Below, one piece after another: positions 35,273 to 46,314 of a stretch of 64,000 bases of DNA. Source of the DNA: Microbulbifer celer (lineage in GTDB: Bacteria > Pseudomonadota > Gammaproteobacteria > Pseudomonadales > Cellvibrionaceae). Every line of letters begins with the position of its first letter. Positions within the stretch are counted from its first letter, which is position 1. The stretch covers positions 1,143,501 to 1,207,500 of the forward strand of contig NZ_CP087715.1 of assembly GCF_020991125.1 (NCBI RefSeq). The letters are read 5' to 3'. The notes under the pieces were generated by a model. That model had not been told where the DNA came from. It did not search any database and saw only the letters and a list, made by a program, of their open reading frames with translations. The position numbers were made by a program, and so were the translations under genes.

Positions 35273-35308
35273 CGCGCCGATACCCAACCCCGCTCTTTTG
35301 AGGTTTGA

Positions 35309-36802
<1,494 letters not shown>

Positions 36803-36868
36803 TAGACTTTCTTTTCCTCGCTTTACCCGCGAGAGAAGGCAAGAGTTAGAAGTGCACTTCAAGTGAAC

Positions 36869-36891
36869 CGCAAACGGACCTTCAGGGTCCG
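36869..36891 (+). promoter_or_regulatory. Hairpin between guaB and guaA
   Basis: AAACGGACC and GGTCCGTTT pair around a short loop. No U-tract follows (GCCGTTTATAAAACC), so it may be an attenuator or an mRNA-processing/stability element rather than a full terminator. Confidence 0.5.
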
Positions 36892-36923
36892 TTTGCCGTT
36901 TATAAAACCGTTACGAGTAAGCC

Positions 36924-38501
36924 ATGAGCCAAGATATCCATTCCAGCCGAATTCTGATCCTCGACTTCGGTTCCCAGTACACCCAGCTGATAGCCCGTCG
37001 CGTGCGCGAGCTGGGCGTATTTTCCGAGATTCGCGCGTTCGATATGAGCGATGAGGAAATCCGCGAGTACAACCCGCAGGGCGTCATTCTCGCCGGTGGC
37101 CCGGAGTCCGTGCCGGAAGAAGGTTCACCTCGTGCCCCCCAGGCGGTTTTCGAGCTGGGAGTGCCGGTGCTGGGTATCTGCTACGGCATGCAGACCATGG
37201 CCCATCAGCTGGGCGGTGCGGTGCAGGGCAGTGACATTCGCGAATTCGGTTACGCGCAGGTGAAAGCGGAAGGGCAGTCCGCGCTACTGCACGACATCAA
37301 AGACCATCTGGACGAAAACGGCAACGCGTTGCTGGACGTATGGATGAGCCACGGTGACAAAGTGGTGCAGATGCCGGAAGGCTTTGAGCTGATGGCTTCT
37401 ACGCCGTCCTGTCCAATCGCCGGCATGTACCACGCGGAGAAAAACTTTTTCGGTGTGCAGTTCCACCCTGAAGTCACCCACACCCTGCAGGGTATGCGAA
37501 TTTACGAACACTTTGTGATGGGGCTTTGCGGCTGCGAAAAACTGTGGACGCCGGCAAACATCATCGAAGATTCCGTGGCCAAAGTGCGCGAACAGGTAGG
37601 CAGCTCCAAGGTCCTGTTGGGGCTGTCCGGTGGTGTCGACAGCTCCGTGGTGGCGGCACTGTTGCACAAGGCCATTGGCGATCAGCTGACCTGTGTGTTC
37701 GTTGATAATGGCCTGCTGCGCAAGAACGAAGGCGATCAGGTGATGCAGATGTTCGCCGATAATATGGGCGTCAAGGTCATCCGCTCTGATGCGGAAGAGC
37801 AGTTCCTGTCGCGTCTCGCAGGTGTCGACGAGCCGGAAGCCAAGCGCAAGATCATCGGCAATACCTTTATCGAAATTTTCGACAAGGAAGCGGCTGAGCT
37901 GAAAGAAGTGAAGTTCCTCGCTCAGGGCACCATCTACCCGGACGTGATCGAGTCTGCTGCCGCCAAAACCGGCAAGGCCCACGTGATCAAGTCTCACCAC
38001 AATGTGGGTGGCCTGCCGGATGACATGGCGCTGGAGCTGGTGGAGCCGCTGCGTGAATTGTTTAAAGACGAAGTGCGCAAGATCGGTCTGGAACTGGGGC
38101 TGCCTTACGACATGGTTTACCGCCATCCTTTCCCGGGGCCGGGGCTGGGTGTGCGAATTCTCGGCGAAGTAAAGAAAGAGTATGCGGACATCCTGCGGGA
38201 AGCAGATGCCATCTTTATCGAGGAGCTGCACAATGCGGACTGGTACCACAAAACCAGCCAGGCATTTGCGGTATTCCTGCCGGTCAAGTCCGTGGGTGTG
38301 GTGGGCGACGGCCGCCGCTACGAATACGTGGTGGCGCTGCGCGCGGTGGAAACCGTGGACTTTATGACCGCGCGCTGGGCGCACCTGCCCTACGAGCTGA
38401 TCGAGAAGGTCTCCAACCGTATCATCAACGAGATCGAGCATATCTCGCGGGTGACCTACGACGTGTCCAGCAAGCCGCCGGCCACCATTGAGTGGGAGTG
38501 A
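36924..38501 (+). CDS. guaA: GMP synthase (glutamine-hydrolysing)
   Basis: Converts XMP to GMP using glutamine and ATP. The 525-residue protein has a class I glutamine amidotransferase domain (catalytic Cys in G-I-C-Y-G-M-Q-T, His/Glu in F-H-P-E-V-T-H). The ATP-pyrophosphatase domain (P-loop [11 protein letters not shown]) and the dimerisation domain ending N-R-I-I-N-E-I...P-P-A-T-I-E-W-E follow. Length and all motifs are normal. It is second in guaBA and is followed by a strong terminator. Confidence 0.98.
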   Translation: MSQDIHSSRILILDFGSQYTQLIARRVRELGVFSEIRAFDMSDEEIREYNPQGVILAGGPESVPEEGSPRAPQAVFELGVPVLGICYGMQTMAHQLGGAVQGSDIREFGYAQVKAEGQSALLHDIKDHLDENGNALLDVWMSHGDKVVQMPEGFELMASTPSCPIAGMYHAEKNFFGVQFHPEVTHTLQGMRIYEHFVMGLCGCEKLWTPANIIEDSVAKVREQVGSSKVLLGLSGGVDSSVVAALLHKAIGDQLTCVFVDNGLLRKNEGDQVMQMFADNMGVKVIRSDAEEQFLSRLAGVDEPEAKRKIIGNTFIEIFDKEAAELKEVKFLAQGTIYPDVIESAAAKTGKAHVIKSHHNVGGLPDDMALELVEPLRELFKDEVRKIGLELGLPYDMVYRHPFPGPGLGVRILGEVKKEYADILREADAIFIEELHNADWYHKTSQAFAVFLPVKSVGVVGDGRRYEYVVALRAVETVDFMTARWAHLPYELIEKVSNRIINEIEHISRVTYDVSSKPPATIEWE

Positions 38502-38548
38502 TACCAGGTCTGGCCCTGACTGGCACCGCCCGGTACCAAACCGCACTA

Positions 38549-38574
38549 AACCCAGCGTAACTGCTGGGTTTTTT
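38549..38574 (+). terminator. Rho-independent terminator after guaA
   Basis: AACCCAGC (38549-38556) pairs with GCTGGGTT (38563-38570) and a T run follows. Confidence 0.93.
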
Positions 38575-38650
38575 CATTTTGGGCCTGGCGTAACTATTCA
38601 GCGCCACGGCCTTCGGGTTGCTCGCTACATCCGTATCCTGCCCGCCTGCA

Positions 38651-40786
38651 TCAAAGGCTATAAGTGGCCCCCAGCGTCCAGGTCAGTGGTGCGCCCGGCA
38701 TGGTCCAAAGCTTGTGGTAGGAGCTCGCGTAGTATTCCTCGTCGAGCAGATTGTCGACGTTCATGGTCAGCTTCAGTTTGCCGGTGGCCTGGTAGGAGCC
38801 CAGCAGTTTGACCAATGTATAGGAGGGCAGGATATAGCTTGGGTCGACGGTCTCCCCCAAGCGGTCGTCCACATAGTTTACGCCGATGCCGAAGGTGGAG
38901 CCCTTGCTGCCGAGGGTAAAACTATTCACCAGCAACAGGTTGGCGCTGTTTTCCGGAATATTGATCAGCGGGCTTCCGGCGGGGACGTCCACACCCCAGT
39001 CGGCGTTGGTGATGTCGTTACCGGTTTTTGCATCGACATAGGCATAGTTGAGCAGCAGCCGCACGGTATCCGTCAAATCCCCGGTGATATCGATTTCAAC
39101 GCCCTGGCTTTCCGCTTCGCCGAGGGCGGCGGAAGATCCCGGGTGCGCGGGATCGGCGGCGACAATATTGGATTTCTCCATCTTGAAGAGTGCGATGGTG
39201 CTGCTCAGGGCGCCGTCGAGTGCAAGCAGTTTTGTGCCCACTTCGTAGGATTTACTCTCCTCCGGATCAAAGGCAGTGCCGAAGAAATCCACTCCGCTAT
39301 TGGGGCTGAAGCCCTCGGAATAGCTCGCATAGACGGACAGGGTGTCGCTGGCTTCATATACCAGGCCGGCGCGCGGACTGGTGGCCGTTTGGGACTGGTG
39401 GTTTTTCGTTCCCGACAGGCGGTTATCAATGTCCTGGCTGAAGTCGTCGTAGCGCATGCCCAGCAGTAGCTTCCAGTGCTCACCCAGGTCCACCTGGTCC
39501 TGAACGTACAGGCCCCAGGCGCTCTGTTCTTCCTGTCTGTTCGCCATCGGTGAGCGATCCGGGGCCACCTGACCATGCACCGGGTTGAAAACGTCCACGG
39601 AGTAGGTGGTGTCCCCGGGGGCGACGCGCCAGCGGTCCTGCAGGGATTCGAGTGCGTATTCGTAGGTGTCGCCCCCCACGATCATGTGGTGGGTGAATGC
39701 ACCGGTTTCAAAGGAGCCGGACAGTTCGATGCGGGCGGATGTGTCCTCGGCATCGAAATCGCGGCAGCGCTGCCAGCGGGAAAGGGTTTGGCCGTCGACG
39801 TAGAGCGGCTGACGGGGGGCGGCAAGTTCTGCTTCGGTGACACAGTCCTCAAAGGAGGACGCCCGGTAGTTGGCGCCGGCGAGGATAAACCAGTCGTCGT
39901 TCAGGTCGTGCTGCAGAACCAGTTGGTGGCCACCGGCATTGACTTCACTGGGGCCGTCCCCGGGTTCGCCGTAAAAGTTGGAAAGCGGCACTTTTCCGGG
40001 GTCCCCGTCGATAGCGACGATGCCGCGGTCAAACGTCGTCGCCTGTTTCAGGTATTCCGCTTCGTAACTGAGAGAGGTGTTTTCGGCGAGCGCAACCAGG
40101 AACGACGGCGTCAGCACGGTCTTTTCGGATTCCACGGTGTCGCGGAAGCTTTCGCCGTCCTGGCGGGCACCGTTGATGCGGAAAGCCACCCGGTCGTTCA
40201 GGGTGTCCGTGTAATCGCCCTCGACGCGGTAAGTATCGTAGCGCCCGGCGGTCGCGCGCAGGTAGCCCTCCCCCTCGCGCTCGAACCCCGGTTTCCTGGT
40301 GACGATATTGATGGTGCCGCCGGGCTCGCCGCGGCCGAACAGGGCGGAGCCCGGCCCTTTCAGGATTTCGATGGTCTCGATATTGGAGGCATCCCGATTG
40401 CCGCTGAAGCCGCGGCCGCCGCTGAAGCCGTTGACCAGGTAGCCGGAGGGCAGGTTTTCATCCCCGGCGAAGCCGCGAATGGCAAAGCTGTCCCACAGGC
40501 CGCCAAAGTTGTTTTGACGGGCGACGCCGCCGGCGATATCCAGCGCGTCCTGCAGTTCCACTGCACCCAGCTCAGCCAGTGTGTCCCCTGAGAGCACCTG
40601 GGGTTGCTGGGGCAGGGATTCCAGGGGAATATCACCGCGATAGGCCTGTTTTTGGGCGGTGACGCTAATCTCCTCGATTGCCGAAGGCGCCTCCTGAGCC
40701 AGGGATTGTTGGGCAACGGAAAGCCAGAGTGCGGTAGATGTCGCGCAGGACAGCAGTGTCTTGCTGAGGCGAGGGGGTGTGGACAT
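38651..40786 (-). CDS. TonB-dependent siderophore receptor
   Basis: A 711-residue outer-membrane receptor of the ferric-siderophore class. A signal peptide ends near S-L-A-Q (about residue 30) and a short I-E-E-I-S-V-T-A TonB box follows. The plug has I-E-T-I-E-I-L-K-G-P-G-S-A-L-F-G-R-G-E-P-G-G-T-I-N, where the E-P-G-G-T-I-N pattern is typical of FhuA/FoxA-like receptors. The barrel ends in a C-terminal aromatic-poor L-G-A-T-Y-S-L. ATG 40786 is preferred over 40810 because the protein then begins with the signal peptide. A Fur box lies 48 bases upstream, so expression should rise in iron starvation. No siderophore synthesis genes are nearby, so it may import foreign siderophores. Confidence 0.92.
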   Translation of the reverse strand: MSTPPRLSKTLLSCATSTALWLSVAQQSLAQEAPSAIEEISVTAQKQAYRGDIPLESLPQQPQVLSGDTLAELGAVELQDALDIAGGVARQNNFGGLWDSFAIRGFAGDENLPSGYLVNGFSGGRGFSGNRDASNIETIEILKGPGSALFGRGEPGGTINIVTRKPGFEREGEGYLRATAGRYDTYRVEGDYTDTLNDRVAFRINGARQDGESFRDTVESEKTVLTPSFLVALAENTSLSYEAEYLKQATTFDRGIVAIDGDPGKVPLSNFYGEPGDGPSEVNAGGHQLVLQHDLNDDWFILAGANYRASSFEDCVTEAELAAPRQPLYVDGQTLSRWQRCRDFDAEDTSARIELSGSFETGAFTHHMIVGGDTYEYALESLQDRWRVAPGDTTYSVDVFNPVHGQVAPDRSPMANRQEEQSAWGLYVQDQVDLGEHWKLLLGMRYDDFSQDIDNRLSGTKNHQSQTATSPRAGLVYEASDTLSVYASYSEGFSPNSGVDFFGTAFDPEESKSYEVGTKLLALDGALSSTIALFKMEKSNIVAADPAHPGSSAALGEAESQGVEIDITGDLTDTVRLLLNYAYVDAKTGNDITNADWGVDVPAGSPLINIPENSANLLLVNSFTLGSKGSTFGIGVNYVDDRLGETVDPSYILPSYTLVKLLGSYQATGKLKLTMNVDNLLDEEYYASSYHKLWTMPGAPLTWTLGATYSL

Positions 40787-40833
40787 CGTATATTCTCGTG
40801 ATGGTATCAATGTATCGGGTGCGTATTTCTAAA

Positions 40834-40852
40834 GATAATTGTTCTCATTTGC
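40834..40852. promoter_or_regulatory. Fur box of the siderophore receptor
   Basis: GATAATTGTTCTCATTTGC matches the 19-base Fur consensus at 13 positions, including the GATAAT and TCATT blocks, and precedes the receptor start by 48 bases. Confidence 0.75.
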
Positions 40853-40889
40853 AAGCGGTGGTGCCATTGACCACGCGCCAAGTAGATCT

Positions 40890-41045
40890 GCTCCCGTCCC
40901 TTCCCTGTACCACCGCGCACATGCACTGTTGCGAGAAATGGAAGGGCTGCAGGTGCACGCCAGGCAACTGGCGATGGGGGAGGAGAGTCAGTTGCGAGTC
41001 GTTATCGGCGGCTCTTCGGTAATCCTCAGCCAGCACAGCCCTTAA
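40890..41045 (+). pseudogene. Possible LysR regulator fragment
   Basis: The frame reads H-A-L-L-R-E-M-E-G-L-Q-V-H-A-R-Q-L-A-M-G, then E-E-S-Q-L-R-V-V-I-G-G. This is like the linker helix and first effector-domain strand of a LysR protein, then a stop. There is no DNA-binding domain upstream and no remaining effector domain. It could be a relic, or coincidence. The rest of 40787-41332 holds the Fur box and the mesX leader. Confidence 0.25.
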
Positions 41046-41332
41046 TCTCGTTACACCAGCCAACCTGGTGCGGTTTGCCGTTAAGCCGCGAAATAGGGGC
41101 CGCTCATCCGCATCGCAGCGTTCTGTAAAAAGTGCGGTTCTGTATCATGAATATAACTAATGATTGTGTGAGATATATTCAATTTTATTCAACTACTACC
41201 CGGCATAGAATGCGCATCCCTTAGCGGTGGCCGATCGAAAGGCTGCCAAGAGAAAGCCAGAAACGTTGTAAAACTCTGAAAGACAAGAAATGAATTCAGG
41301 TTTTATCGCAGGAACCAGGATACCGGATCGCA

Positions 41333-42310
41333 ATGAGTAAAGAGTTTACATTCACCATCAAGAGCATTTGTTTCGACGAAAACTACCATCCATCGGACGA
41401 CTCGCGCATTACGACCAACTTCGCCAATCTGGCTAGAGGGGAGCGCCGTCAAGACAACCTGCGCAACGCCTTGCGGATGATCGATAATCGTTTCAATACC
41501 CTGGTGCACTGGGATAACCCCAAGGCAGATCGCTATTCCGTTGAACTCGAAATCATATCTGTTGATATTGATGTTGAAGGTAATGGTGAGACGTTCCCCA
41601 CAATTGAAATATTGAAAACGAATATTGTTGACCACAAGAGTAATAAGCGCATTGAAGGTATTGTGGGGAACAATTTTTCCTCATATGTGCGGGATTATGA
41701 TTTCAGCGTATTACTGCTGGAGCACAACAAGAATCAGTCTCAGTTCAGCCTCCCGGAAGGCTACGGAGATCTTCACGGAAAGATATTTAAGTCTTTTCTG
41801 AACTCAAAGGCTTATCAGGATAATTTCAGTAAACCACCGGTTATTTGTCTGAGTGTCTCAAGTAGCAAGACGTATCATCGGACAGAAAATCAGCATCCGG
41901 TGTTGGGTGTTGAGTACCAGCAAGATGAATATTCTTTGACTGATGAATATTTCGCGAAAATGGGCTTGCAGGTCCGTTATTTCATGCCACCCAATAGCGT
42001 TGCACCTTTGGCATTTTATTTTCAGGGTGATTTACTTGGCGATTACACGAATCTTGAACTTATTAGCACCATTAGCACGATGGAAACCTTTCAAAAGATC
42101 TATCGGCCTGAAATTTACAATGCAAATTCTGCAGCGGGGAAATGCTATCGGCCGAGTTTGAAAAATCAGGATTATTCGCTGACCCAGGTTGTTTACGACC
42201 GAGAAGAGCGAAGCCAGTTGGCAATCAAGCAAGGAAAATTTACGGAAGAGCGGTTCATCAAGCCATATAAAGATATCCTCGAACAATGGGCTGCGAATTA
42301 CGCCGCTTGA
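41333..42310 (+). CDS. mesX: MesX, DUF1852 putative oxygenase for methionine synthesis
   Basis: A 325-residue soluble protein of the DUF1852 family. It has the family start (F-T-F-T-I-K-S-I-C-F-D-E-N-Y), D-D-S-R-I-T-T-N-F-A-N-L-A-R-G and the C-terminal S-A-A-G-K-C-Y-R-P-S. Genetic work on folate-independent methionine synthases named it MesX, required with MesD and oxygen. The proposal is that MesX supplies the methyl group to MesD, but its chemistry and the methyl donor are not established. mesD follows after 29 bases and a flavin reductase after that, which fits a reduced-flavin-dependent oxygenase. It is AT-richer than its neighbours. No SAM riboswitch is evident in the leader. Confidence 0.88.
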   Translation: MSKEFTFTIKSICFDENYHPSDDSRITTNFANLARGERRQDNLRNALRMIDNRFNTLVHWDNPKADRYSVELEIISVDIDVEGNGETFPTIEILKTNIVDHKSNKRIEGIVGNNFSSYVRDYDFSVLLLEHNKNQSQFSLPEGYGDLHGKIFKSFLNSKAYQDNFSKPPVICLSVSSSKTYHRTENQHPVLGVEYQQDEYSLTDEYFAKMGLQVRYFMPPNSVAPLAFYFQGDLLGDYTNLELISTISTMETFQKIYRPEIYNANSAAGKCYRPSLKNQDYSLTQVVYDREERSQLAIKQGKFTEERFIKPYKDILEQWAANYAA

Positions 42311-42339
42311 TATAGCCAATATAGATAAGATTGTTTGTT

Positions 42340-43368
42340 ATGAAGAAATTATTTCTGACTTCAACCGCTGGCAGCTTGCCTAAACCTTCCTGGATTGCAG
42401 AGCCTGAGAAACTCTGGTCACCTTGGAAGTTGCAGGGCGATCAGTTGGTTGAAGGTAAGCAGGATGCTTTGCGTTTGGCATTGCAAGAGCAACAGCAGGC
42501 CGGTATCGATATCGTCAGTGATGGCGAGCAAACCCGCCAACACTTTGTTACTACATTTATCGAGCACCTAAACGGCGTTGATTTCGAGAGGCGTGAGACA
42601 GTCAGGATTCGTGATCGCTACGATGCGAGTGTGCCAACAGTCATTGGTGCAGTGTCTCGCCAAAAGCCGGTTTTTGTTGATGATGCCAGGTTCTTGCGTC
42701 AGCAAACCACGCAACCTATCAAATGGGCCCTGCCAGGTCCCATGACGATGATCGATACGCTCTATGATGGTCACTATAAGAGCCGTGAAAAGCTTGCCTG
42801 GGAGTTTGCCAAAATTCTCAATCAGGAGGCCAGAGAGTTGGAGGCTGCAGGTGTTGATATTATCCAGTTTGATGAGCCTGCGTTTAATGTGTTCTTTGAT
42901 GAGGTAAATGATTGGGGGATTGCCACTTTAGAAAAAGCCATTGAAGGGCTGAAGTGTGAAACCGCCGTGCATATTTGCTATGGCTATGGCATCAAAGCCA
43001 ATACAGATTGGAAAAAAACTCTGGGTTCAGAGTGGCGGCAATATGAAGAGGCGTTTCCAAAGCTGCAGAAATCCAAAATCGATCTGATCTCACTGGAATG
43101 TCACAACTCTCGTGTTCCAATGGATCTGCTTGAACTCATTCGAGGTAAAAAAGTGATGGTGGGGGCCATTGATGTGGCAACCAATACCATTGAAACTCCA
43201 GAGGAGGTAGCCAATACGCTACGAAAAGCGCTTCAGTTTGTTGATGCTGACAAGCTCTATCCTTGTACCAACTGCGGTATGGCGCCTTTATCTCGTCAGG
43301 TTGCAAGAGGCAAGCTGAATGCCTTGAGTGCAGGTGCAGAAATCGTCCGGGAAGAACTCTCGATCTAG
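42340..43368 (+). CDS. mesD: MesD, core methionine synthase (MetE C-terminal domain only)
   Basis: A 342-residue protein equivalent to the catalytic C-terminal barrel of cobalamin-independent MetE, without the N-terminal folate-binding half. The zinc ligands are kept: His and Cys in V-H-I-C-Y-G, Glu in I-S-L-E-C-H-N, and Cys in Y-P-C-T-N-C-G-M. The homocysteine-binding S-T-A-G-S-L-P-K and D-E-P-A-F are present. Lacking the folate domain, it must take methyl from another donor, and in the MesD class this needs MesX and oxygen. ATG 42340 reads M-K-K-L-F-L-T-S-T; an in-frame TTG nine bases upstream is less likely. Confidence 0.9.
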   Translation: MKKLFLTSTAGSLPKPSWIAEPEKLWSPWKLQGDQLVEGKQDALRLALQEQQQAGIDIVSDGEQTRQHFVTTFIEHLNGVDFERRETVRIRDRYDASVPTVIGAVSRQKPVFVDDARFLRQQTTQPIKWALPGPMTMIDTLYDGHYKSREKLAWEFAKILNQEARELEAAGVDIIQFDEPAFNVFFDEVNDWGIATLEKAIEGLKCETAVHICYGYGIKANTDWKKTLGSEWRQYEEAFPKLQKSKIDLISLECHNSRVPMDLLELIRGKKVMVGAIDVATNTIETPEEVANTLRKALQFVDADKLYPCTNCGMAPLSRQVARGKLNALSAGAEIVREELSI

Positions 43369-43402
43369 AATTTGAAGCTGCACCAAATAGTCAGGACTTA
43401 TC

Positions 43403-43924
43403 ATGTCACTTCCTAATACTGCTATCGAGACGTCCATCGAGCCAGTGCGCTTTCGCGAAGCGCTCGGGCACTATGCATCCGGTATCACGGTGATTACATC
43501 ACATGTTGACGACGAGCCGATTGGCTTCACTTGTCAGTCGTTCTATAGCGTGTCGATGAGTCCGCCTCTGGTGTCATTCAGCGTTATGTCCAGTTCATAC
43601 AGCTATCCGAAAATTCGCCGGGCAGGGCGGTTCGCGGTCAATATTCTGTCAGGAGAGCAGGTCAGGATTTCCAACCGGTTCGCTCGGCAGGGCGCGGATA
43701 AGTGGCAGGGAGTCGAATGGCGGGAGTCGCCGCTGGGTAATCCTGTTATTGACGGCAGCCTGCACTGGCTTGATTGCGAAATTCACGCCGAACACGCGGC
43801 AGGTGATCATCTGATCGTGATTGGTGAAGTGAAAGCCTTAAACCTGCAAAAAGCGGCTGCTACGCAGCCACTGCTGTATTTCAAAGGGCAATATTGCAAC
43901 CTCAGTGCGCATGGCGTGGTTTGA
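43403..43924 (+). CDS. Flavin reductase-like protein of the mesXD operon
   Basis: A 173-residue flavin reductase-domain protein. It starts R-F-R-E-A-L-G-H-Y-A-S-G-I-T-V-I-T and has the FMN-site segment G-F-T-C-Q-S-F-Y-S-V-S-M-S-P-P-L-V and the closing G-D-H-L-I-V-I-G-E-V. Such proteins pass reduced FMN to partner monooxygenases. It lies 34 bases after mesD and is probably the electron source for MesX. Confidence 0.9.
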   Translation: MSLPNTAIETSIEPVRFREALGHYASGITVITSHVDDEPIGFTCQSFYSVSMSPPLVSFSVMSSSYSYPKIRRAGRFAVNILSGEQVRISNRFARQGADKWQGVEWRESPLGNPVIDGSLHWLDCEIHAEHAAGDHLIVIGEVKALNLQKAAATQPLLYFKGQYCNLSAHGVV

Positions 43925-44047
43925 GCGTGTTCGCAGTGCATTGATTGCATTTGGCGCAGCGGTTTTCCAGCGTGCAGCCCTGTCTGCCCAGCCTGTGATT
44001 TTGTCTTGAGGTGTTATCTGCATGCCCGATGTTACATGGGCAGCGAT

Positions 44048-44080
44048 CTGCTCCGCGGGTCATACGATCCCGCAGAGCAG
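44048..44080. terminator. Hairpin between flavin reductase and chitinase
   Basis: CTGCTC-C-GCGGG pairs with CCCGC-A-GAGCAG around a nine-base loop, with one mismatch. It lies between two convergent genes and could serve both; no strong U-tract is seen. Confidence 0.55.
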
Positions 44081-44094
44081 TACCTCACTTCAAC

Positions 44095-45759
44095 TTATTG
44101 ATTGCTGTGCATGGCTTCAATCAGTTCGCCATTACCGGTATCACCACTCAGTTCCCAGAAGAAAGATCCCCCGAGGTCCTGGTCGGCGATGTACTGCATC
44201 TTGCCGGCGATGGTGGATGGTGTGTCGTAGCTCCACCAGTTGTTGCCGCAGAACGCGTAGGCGGTGCCGGCGACGAGTCCGGTTGACGGGCAGGTGTTCT
44301 TCAAAACCTTGTAGTCCTCAATGCCCGGCTCGTAGGTGCCAGCAGCGGCACCGGTTGCAGTGCCGCCCGGGGCAGACTGACTGACGCCGGTCCAGCCGCG
44401 GCCGTAGAAGCCGATACCCAGGTTGAGCTTACTGGCGGGTATACCTTTGTTCTTCAGTGCCTGGATGGCGCGGTCTGAGTAGAAGCCGGCATTCGGAATT
44501 CCCGGATAGTCGTACAGTGCCGAGTGCGGCGCGGTGGGGCCGTCCGCGTCGAAGGCGCCGAAGAAGTCATAGGTCATGACGTTGTAGAAATCGACATACT
44601 GGGAAGCGCCGGCGTAATCCGCTGCATCGATCTTGCCACCGGCAGTACCATCGGCGGTGATGGCCGCAGTGACCAGCTCGTTGCCGAAGCGCGCGCGCAT
44701 CGCCGCCATCACGTTGGTCAGTGATGAATAGCCGCTGCTGTCACAGCTGAGGCCGCAGGCGTTGGGGTATTCCCAGTCGAGGTCGATACCGTCAAACACC
44801 CCGTCCCAGCGCGGGTCGTGCAATAGGTTGTAACAGGAGTCCGCAAAGGCCTGCGGGTTCTGCGACGCCTGACCGAAACCGCCGGACCAGGTCCAGCCAC
44901 CGAAGGACCACAGCACTTTGATGTGCGGGTACATCTGCTTCAGCTTACGCAGCTGATTGAAGCTGCCGCGCAGCGCACCGGCATCCCAGGTGTCCGCCTG
45001 GCCATCCACACTTTCTGCGGCACTGTAGAAGCGGTCGTAATCGGCGTAGGAGTCGCCGATGGTGCACTGGCCGTTCTGCACGTTGCCGAAGGCATAGTAG
45101 ATGTGGGTCAGTTTCTCGGCAGACCCACTGGTGACGATGTTTTTCACATGGTAATTGCGCTGGTAAACGCCCCACTGCACGAAGTAACCGCCGAGCCTGC
45201 TTCCACCACTGGATGAGGCACCACTGGACGAGCCGCTGGAAGAGGAGCCACCCGAGGAGCTGGAAGAACCGCCCGAGCAGGCGCCGTCGTTGCGCCACAC
45301 GCCGTACTCACCGCTCTGGTTCGGGTTGTCGCCCTGGGTCCACCACTTGGCGGTGTATTTTACACTCGAGTGCTGCACGGCATTGCCGCCGACATAGACC
45401 GCCGCCGCATCCCATACCGGTAAGTTGCCGCAGCTGGTTGAACCGCTGGAGCTACCGCCGGAGGAAGAGCTGCTGGATGAAGAGGACGAGGACGATGAAC
45501 TGCCGGTACAGGCACCCAGGTCGGACCAGGCCTCTGTCCAGGCCCAGCCTTCACCGGGCGCGTAGGGACCCCCGACGGTGCACCAACCGCCAACCGTGCA
45601 ACTGTAGGCCACAGAATTGTTCTGCACTATGTCGCCAGTGCTGTAACTGCTGCCGTCCACATAAACCTGAACGCCGCCACAGTCGTACGCGTATGTCTGC
45701 CCGGCCAATAGGCCGAGCAGCGCGGTTGCCGCCAGCCGTAAGTACGTCGTTATTTTCAT
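44095..45759 (-). CDS. Secreted GH18 chitinase with two chitin-binding modules
   Basis: A 554-residue exported endochitinase. The order is: signal peptide (1 to about 24); a cysteine-containing CBM5/12-like module (25-84); a pure Ser run plus Ser/Gly linker; a second CBM5/12 module (about 110-160, W-D-A-A-A-V-Y-V-G-G and K-W-W-T-Q-G-D-N-P); another Ser/Gly linker; and the GH18 barrel (about 185-554). The barrel has the catalytic D-G-I-D-L-D-W-E-Y-P (DxxDxDxE), S-F-G-G-W and the late F-F-W-E-L-S-G-D. Poly-serine linkers are typical of Cellvibrionales polysaccharidases. ATG 45759 starts a proper signal peptide. Two NagR-type operators lie 240-280 bases upstream. Confidence 0.95.
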   Translation of the reverse strand: MKITTYLRLAATALLGLLAGQTYAYDCGGVQVYVDGSSYSTGDIVQNNSVAYSCTVGGWCTVGGPYAPGEGWAWTEAWSDLGACTGSSSSSSSSSSSSSSGGSSSGSTSCGNLPVWDAAAVYVGGNAVQHSSVKYTAKWWTQGDNPNQSGEYGVWRNDGACSGGSSSSSGGSSSSGSSSGASSSGGSRLGGYFVQWGVYQRNYHVKNIVTSGSAEKLTHIYYAFGNVQNGQCTIGDSYADYDRFYSAAESVDGQADTWDAGALRGSFNQLRKLKQMYPHIKVLWSFGGWTWSGGFGQASQNPQAFADSCYNLLHDPRWDGVFDGIDLDWEYPNACGLSCDSSGYSSLTNVMAAMRARFGNELVTAAITADGTAGGKIDAADYAGASQYVDFYNVMTYDFFGAFDADGPTAPHSALYDYPGIPNAGFYSDRAIQALKNKGIPASKLNLGIGFYGRGWTGVSQSAPGGTATGAAAGTYEPGIEDYKVLKNTCPSTGLVAGTAYAFCGNNWWSYDTPSTIAGKMQYIADQDLGGSFFWELSGDTGNGELIEAMHSNQ

Positions 45760-45996
45760 ATTGTTCACCGTTATCCTGGTTTGAAACATCTTGGTTTAAA
45801 ACCGAAAAGGCCAACGGCGAATCAATGCGCAAACCCCACGAATCTCCCGCCGCGACCTCACTGCTGCTTTCTCCGTACTGCTACAGCGAGATTGTCCACA
45901 CGAGCGTACAAATTGTTGTGCTGGCCTCTCGACGGGATACTGCGGTGACTCATTCCCATGCTGTCGCGGCAAATGCCACATAAGTCACCAGTCATG

Positions 45997-46014
45997 ACGG
46001 ACAGCGCTGTCACC
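45997..46014. promoter_or_regulatory. NagR-type operator 1
   Basis: The core GACAGCGCTGTCA matches the LacI-family NagR palindrome AATGACARCGYTGTCATT at 14 of 18 positions. It is probably part of the chitinase promoter region. Confidence 0.6.
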
Positions 46015-46018
46015 CAAA

Positions 46019-46036
46019 ATTGATAGCGCTGTCATT
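46019..46036. promoter_or_regulatory. NagR-type operator 2
   Basis: ATTGATAGCGCTGTCATT matches the NagR consensus at 16 of 18 positions and lies four bases from operator 1. Paired sites would suit GlcNAc-responsive repression of the chitinase gene. Confidence 0.65.
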
Positions 46037-46314
46037 TGTACGCCATTGAAGATACGCCCAATTGTCATTGGATGCCAGCGGCAAGCTGGATGGATATGCT
46101 TAGAATTTCTCAAAAATCCGTAGAAATTTGTGACAATTAAAAAATATATGGGTTTTTATGCTTGTGTGGGCGGTCTTTAGAGCGCGGCACCAAGCCGCTC
46201 GCTATCGAGTCTGGACTGCTCCACGTGACTACAGCGCCGCCGAATAATTTGCGGCGAAAAGCCGCCTTTAAGGCTACTTTACAAGCCCCGTTACAATCCA
46301 TCCGGAGAGAGAGC

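Noticed and set aside
41100..41332. SAM or other methionine-linked riboswitch in the mesX leader
   Set aside because: I looked for SAM-I, SAM-II and SAH consensus elements and found none. A short stem around GGCCGATCGAAAGGC is too small to call. A covariance-model scan would be decisive.
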